Of a stretch of 45,320 nt of DNA, positions 45,074-45,320 are shown one piece after another. This DNA comes from Elysia marginata. Lineage: Eukaryota > Mollusca > Gastropoda > Plakobranchidae. Below the pieces are notes generated by a model that saw nothing but the letters and a program-made list of their open reading frames with translations, was not told where the DNA came from and did no database searches. The stretch is taken from assembly GCA_019649035.1 (NCBI GenBank), contig BMAT01002136.1, positions 452,696-498,015 on the forward strand, in the 5' to 3' direction. Position numbers and translations under genes: made by a program. The stretch's first letter is position 1. Every line of letters starts with the position of its first letter.

Positions 45074-45320
45074 CAGGCTCCGTCCATCCACTGCAGGATA
45101 AGGCCCTCCGCACCACGTCTCGACTCTTCTCTGACTTTCGCTTCTCTGGTCCACGTACTTCCCATCGTCCTCACAATGTCGTAGCGCCATCGTCTTGCTT
45201 GTCTCCCTCTTGATCTTTTGCCATTTCTAGGTTGCCACTCAGTCACTCCGAGTGTCCACCTATTGTCTTGTAGTCTCGCCAGGTGTCCGGCCCATTTCCA
45301 TTTTTGTTTTGCTATATACT
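44925..45320 (+). other. Notch ligand intron 5 (incomplete)
   Basis: Begins with the GTTAGT donor and contains a minus-strand LINE tail. No EGF exon is seen before the window ends. Confidence 0.8.
45031..45320 (-). mobile_element. RTE-like LINE 3' end with (ATC)n tail, truncated by window edge
   Basis: From 45318 down to a TGA at 45073-45075 the minus strand reads KQKWKWAGHLARLQDNRWT, then EWQPRNGKRSRGRQARRWRY, DIVRTMGSTWTREAKVREES and ...ILQWMDGA. This is the characteristic C-terminus of RTE-type and related LINE reverse transcriptases (W.GHLAR..D.RWT....EW.PR.GKRSRGRQ..RW.DDI). It has no internal stop in this piece. The stop is followed by an (ATC)n array (45031-45072), the kind of simple-repeat tail these elements carry. 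The 5' part lies beyond the window. Confidence 0.88.

Overview
This is AT-rich, intron-containing invertebrate DNA, most likely from a mollusc and probably a gastropod. The grounds are a mollusc-like extracellular lipocalin, a Notch ligand of the DSL family, a tRNA-derived SINE with an (AACC)-type tail, several degraded LINE tails, and many GA, CT, ATT, GAT and GTA microsatellites. The species call is inference. The sequence has two assembly gaps (19134-19150 and 33503-33600). Nothing looks prokaryotic, and most listed reading frames are chance openings in AT-rich or simple-repeat DNA.

Three protein-coding genes can be supported by spliced exons. (1) A beta-tubulin gene on the minus strand, of which only the first coding exon (4311-4367) is inside the window. 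Its first intron runs off the left edge, and a GC-richer promoter-like block lies at about 4480-4740. (2) A complete three-exon apolipoprotein D-type lipocalin on the plus strand (14338-17995, about 182 residues) with a poly(A) signal. (3) The 5' half of a DSL Notch ligand (Delta/Jagged type) on the plus strand, five exons from 34235 to 44924, covering signal peptide, MNNL/C2 region and DSL domain. The EGF repeats must lie beyond the right edge.

The Notch ligand is the most interesting item. Its N-terminal module carries two long extra segments: an Asn/Ser/Thr-rich stretch of about 115 residues with six N-glycosylation sequons, and a basic stretch of about 190 residues with dibasic sites just before the DSL domain. 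Its large second intron (6.4 kb) holds a lipase-like exon fragment, two LINE remnants, a tRNA-like repeat and several (GA)n tracts. An RTE-like LINE tail lies just downstream of the DSL exon.

The rest is intergenic and intronic DNA. At 4.4-14.3 kb there are two SINE copies with target-site duplications and two minisatellites (39-bp and 53-bp units). The lipocalin introns hold a TIR/TA MITE-like element and one copy of a repeat whose second copy lies at 24.7 kb. At 18-34 kb there are a TAGATC-rich duplication, a LINE tail, and several unidentified exon-like islands at 23.8-24.1, 25.05-25.29, 26.07-26.32, 31.5-32.1 and 33.1-33.3 kb. These islands are listed with low confidence.
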